Assembly: GCA_002067635.1 (NCBI GenBank)
Contig: MVRB01000222.1
Coordinates: forward strand, 1 to 24,177
DNA length: 24,177 nucleotides
Origin: Methanomassiliicoccales archaeon PtaU1.Bin030
Lineage (GTDB): Archaea; Thermoplasmatota; Thermoplasmata; Methanomassiliicoccales; Methanomassiliicoccaceae
Direction: 5' to 3'
A program made the position numbers and the translations under genes. Of the stretch, positions 22,187-24,177 are shown piece after piece; position 1 is the first letter of the stretch, and the number at the start of each line of letters is the position of its first letter. Under the pieces are notes generated by a model. That model did no database searches, was not told the origin of the DNA, and was given only the letters and a program-made list of their open reading frames with translations.

Positions 22187-22878
22187 GGGTGGAGATCCTG
22201 GGAACGAGAGCGCATGTAGATGCCAGCGCCCCCGGCCACGCCCTCCACTCCGGGATACTCATAGACGATGTTCTGTTCGACCTAGGCGAACGGGAGTACC
22301 TGGATAGGCGACCTACGGCCATTTTCATCACCCACTTCCACGAGGACCACGCCTTCTTCGTAAACGAGAAGGTGGACCTGGACGTCCCCCTCTACGGCCC
22401 CCAGCCCTGGCCCGGCCTTCCGGTCAGGGTGGTGAGGGGGCCCGTGGACATCGACGGCATGACGGTGTCGCCCGTGCCCACCAACCACAGCGCAGGGATG
22501 CGCTCGTGCGCCTACCTTGTGGAGAAGGACCTGGGCCGGGTACTGTACACAGGGGACCTGTTCTCGTTCCCTGAACGATACCGGGACCGCATACCCGATG
22601 TCGATCTGGCCATCATCGAGGGCAGCTTCATGCGAAGGGGCGGCCTGGTCAGGAGGGACCCGGTCACCGGCCGCAGCCACGGTCACGCAGGGATCCCTGA
22701 TCTGGTAGACCTCCTCGCCCCCCTCTCCAGGAGGATCGTCGTCACCCACCTGGGAAGCTGGTTCTACAAGGATATAAACGCCTCCGTCAGGCAGATAGAG
22801 CAGCTTAGCGGGGATGTCAGGGTGACGGTGGCGGAGGACGGGATGACCCTGGAGGTGGCTGTGGACCGTGAGTTCTGA
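22183..22878 (+). CDS. Metallo-beta-lactamase-fold hydrolase
   Basis: 231 residues from TTG 22183, which overlaps the Fpg stop as TTGA and follows a GGGAGGGCGGG site; TTG 22162 is a possible earlier start. Zinc-site motif THFHEDH gives H51, H53, D55 and H56. Further ligands are likely the histidine of TNHSAG (near 106), the aspartate of LYTGDLF (near 127) and the histidine of VTHLGSW (near 190). The order resembles the RNase Z/ElaC-like and related MBL hydrolases without the RNase exosite, so the substrate is unknown. No beta-CASP domain. Coupling with Fpg hints at a nucleic-acid or nucleotide role, but this is context only. Confidence 0.85.
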   Translation: MRVEILGTRAHVDASAPGHALHSGILIDDVLFDLGEREYLDRRPTAIFITHFHEDHAFFVNEKVDLDVPLYGPQPWPGLPVRVVRGPVDIDGMTVSPVPTNHSAGMRSCAYLVEKDLGRVLYTGDLFSFPERYRDRIPDVDLAIIEGSFMRRGGLVRRDPVTGRSHGHAGIPDLVDLLAPLSRRIVVTHLGSWFYKDINASVRQIEQLSGDVRVTVAEDGMTLEVAVDREF

Positions 22879-22902
22879 CCGGCGATCCTTACTGGCCTGT
22901 GG

Positions 22903-23979
22903 TCACAGGTCCCGCCTAAGCACCACCGATGGGTCCTTGAGCCCGGAGCCTGTGATCATCAGGACCGTCCTTGCATCCGGCCAAGGCTCCAGGTCCGGCA
23001 GGGCTGCCATGGAGGCCGCGGCGGCCGGTTCTGCGAAGATCCCCTCCTGCCCCAATGCCTTGATGGCCTGGATGAGCTGATGGTCGGTCACGGTGATCCC
23101 ATAACCCCCGGAGCGGTCCATGGAATCGATGGCCGATCTGCCGTTGAACGGGACCTTGACCAATATCGCCGAGGCTATGGTGCTCACCTCCCCTGGGATG
23201 CGGAGCTCCGTGCGGTCCCTCCACGCTTCCACGATGGGCGCTACCACTGCGGACTGGACCGCTATCATCTGGGGCACCTTGTCGCTCACCCCCAGGGAGC
23301 GCAGCTCCTCGAACCCCTTGTGGATGGCGGTGAGGAGGCCGCCCGTTCCCGTGGGGACCACGACCCTGTCGGGGACCCCCATCTGCTCGAATATCTCGAA
23401 GGCGATGGTCTTGAGCCCCTCAATAAAATAGGGATTGAGACCGCTGGACGCCAGGTAGATACCCTTCTCGGTCTCCTCCAGGGAGCTCTTCACCGCCTGT
23501 GCGAATCGTCCGGGCACCGGCACCAGCTCCGCACCGTAAGCGGTTATCTGGGCGACCTTCTCCGGAGGTATGCCCTCCGGGATGAATATTCTGGTCGTCA
23601 TGTTGGCATAGGCGGAGTAGGCCGCTACGCTGGCTCCCATGTTGCCGGTGGAGGCCACGGTCGTGCTCTTGTACCCTCGGTTGAAGGCGTCAGAGATGAC
23701 GACAGAGCTTCCTCTGTCCTTGAAGGACCCCGTGGGATTGTCCCCCTCGAACTTGAGGAACACCTCCTCCTTGCTGTCACGGCGTCGGACTAGCGGTGTA
23801 CCGCCTTCGGAAAGGGATATGGAACGTACCACCGGAAGCATGGAGCTATACCTCCAGAGCCCCACCCCTTCCGGTTCCCACTTAATGGGGTAGTCCACTG
23901 CAAGGAGGACCGAGCCGCATTTGGAGCATGTGTGCCGAAACTCGCTGTACTCGGTGCCGCAGACGGTGCAACGGAACAT
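22903..23979 (-). CDS. thrC: Threonine synthase
   Basis: PLP enzyme that converts O-phospho-L-homoserine to L-threonine and phosphate. 358 residues, short archaeal/bacterial type with an N-terminal zinc ribbon (C4, C7, C18 and C21). The PLP lysine is K87 in GDNPTGSFKDRGS; GGTPLVRR lies at 59-66, STGNMGASVAAY near 109-120 and PTGTGGLLTA near 208-217, the phosphate-binding loop. ITGSGLKDPS (near 342-351) is the usual C-terminal motif. Starts at ATG 23979; a TATA box at 24002-24009 implies a leaderless mRNA. Divergent from the acetyltransferase fragment. Cysteate synthase or another PLP lyase is possible but the motif set favours ThrC. Confidence 0.93.
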   Translation of the reverse strand: MFRCTVCGTEYSEFRHTCSKCGSVLLAVDYPIKWEPEGVGLWRYSSMLPVVRSISLSEGGTPLVRRRDSKEEVFLKFEGDNPTGSFKDRGSSVVISDAFNRGYKSTTVASTGNMGASVAAYSAYANMTTRIFIPEGIPPEKVAQITAYGAELVPVPGRFAQAVKSSLEETEKGIYLASSGLNPYFIEGLKTIAFEIFEQMGVPDRVVVPTGTGGLLTAIHKGFEELRSLGVSDKVPQMIAVQSAVVAPIVEAWRDRTELRIPGEVSTIASAILVKVPFNGRSAIDSMDRSGGYGITVTDHQLIQAIKALGQEGIFAEPAAAASMAALPDLEPWPDARTVLMITGSGLKDPSVVLRRDL

Positions 23980-24001
23980 ATTGATATGTATGGGCAGGGC
24001 C

Positions 24002-24009
24002 GATATATC
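24002..24009 (-). promoter_or_regulatory. TATA box for thrC
   Basis: Minus strand GATATATC, centred about 27 bases before ATG 23979, so the transcript should begin at or next to the start codon. Confidence 0.5.
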
Positions 24010-24040
24010 ACGAGGAGGTAGGCGCCCGCCCTCTCCAAAG

Positions 24041-24048
24041 AAATAAAG
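24041..24048 (+). promoter_or_regulatory. TATA box for the truncated acetyltransferase gene
   Basis: AAATAAAG centred about 28 bases before ATG 24073. The thrC and acetyltransferase promoters share a 93-base interval and point apart. Confidence 0.45.
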
Positions 24049-24072
24049 CTTTTCAGGTCGGTGTCGTTAGAA

Positions 24073-24177
24073 ATGCGCTCAGACACTGAGTTCATCTGTG
24101 GAGGAGTAGAGCTCATCGACAGCATCAGGGAGATGTGGCATCAGCTGAACCTGCATGCCTCAAAGCGCTCACCTTAC
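24073..24177 (+). CDS. N-terminal fragment, GNAT-like acetyltransferase (window edge)
   Basis: 35 codons from ATG 24073, open to the last base. The peptide ends ELIDSIREMWHQLNLHASK, which resembles the first helix of many GNAT N-acetyltransferases (a pattern like LIRPLWEKLNEHH). The acetyl-CoA site would lie beyond the window, so the family is tentative. A TATA box at leaderless distance supports this as a real gene start. Confidence 0.5.
   Translation, partial: MRSDTEFICGGVELIDSIREMWHQLNLHASKRSPY

Overview
This window reads as a chromosomal segment of an archaeon, most likely a GC-rich euryarchaeote of the Thermoplasmatota side (Methanomassiliicoccales-like). Support: A/T-rich TATA boxes lie about 26-27 bases upstream of many start codons, often with no room for a leader (leaderless mRNAs, at 3263, 8966, 12546, 16152, 20950, 23979 and 24073). 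Internal operon genes instead use AGGAGG-type sites or 4-base stop/start overlaps. Family content also fits: class II photolyase, split aconitase-type LeuC/LeuD, threonine synthase with an N-terminal zinc ribbon, and several zinc-ribbon or Cys-cluster proteins. No rRNA, tRNA, CRISPR array, transposase or phage gene was seen. TAG ends about 10 of 25 genes, so it is an ordinary stop codon here. The lineage call is an inference; no methanogenesis gene is present to anchor it.

Layout. 1-1450: a Bcr/CflA-like MFS exporter whose conserved first helix is encoded upstream of its first ATG. 1508-3275 (-): leuC-leuD. 3550-5268 (+): a short AMP-forming acetyl-CoA synthetase, divergent from leuC. 5454-5846 (-): a two-CBS protein. 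6066-8193 (-): a zinc phospholipase C/S1-P1-like membrane protein followed by a class II CPD photolyase. 8391-9367 (+): two small membrane proteins, one with a zinc ribbon. 9550-10974 (+): a CDF metal transporter with three tandem cytoplasmic domains. 10953-12546 (-): a Cys-cluster (YkgJ-like) protein and a glutamate-cysteine-ligase-like ATP-grasp-independent ligase (GCS2) that lacks an own start codon. 12749-13513 (-): a phosphotransferase-fold protein that has lost its catalytic residues. 13743-16152 (-): a secreted beta-propeller protein followed by a membrane-anchored ArsR-type regulator. 16333-17988 (+): a surface-anchored multi-domain protein, divergent from the propeller gene across an 18-base near-palindrome.

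17992-18651 (-): 3-methyladenine DNA glycosylase. 18782-19381 (+): a polytopic membrane protein. 19378-20848 (-): a tightly coupled three-gene redox operon (iron-sulfur flavoprotein homologue, second flavodoxin-fold protein, 12-cysteine DUF3795 protein). 20950-22878 (+): small membrane protein, Fpg-type DNA glycosylase, and an MBL-fold hydrolase coupled to Fpg by a TTGA overlap. 22903-23979 (-): threonine synthase. 24073-end (+): start of a GNAT-like acetyltransferase, cut by the window edge.

Themes: DNA repair (photolyase, MPG, Fpg), amino-acid synthesis (LeuCD, ThrC), thiol/metal/redox handling (CDF, YkgJ-like, GCS-like, Fe-S flavoprotein, DUF3795) and a cell-surface locus with its own candidate regulator and operator. 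The least expected items are the pseudo-phosphotransferase, the membrane-regulator/propeller/surface-protein locus, and two genes whose conserved N-termini have no start codon but could be joined to an upstream frame by a +1 shift.
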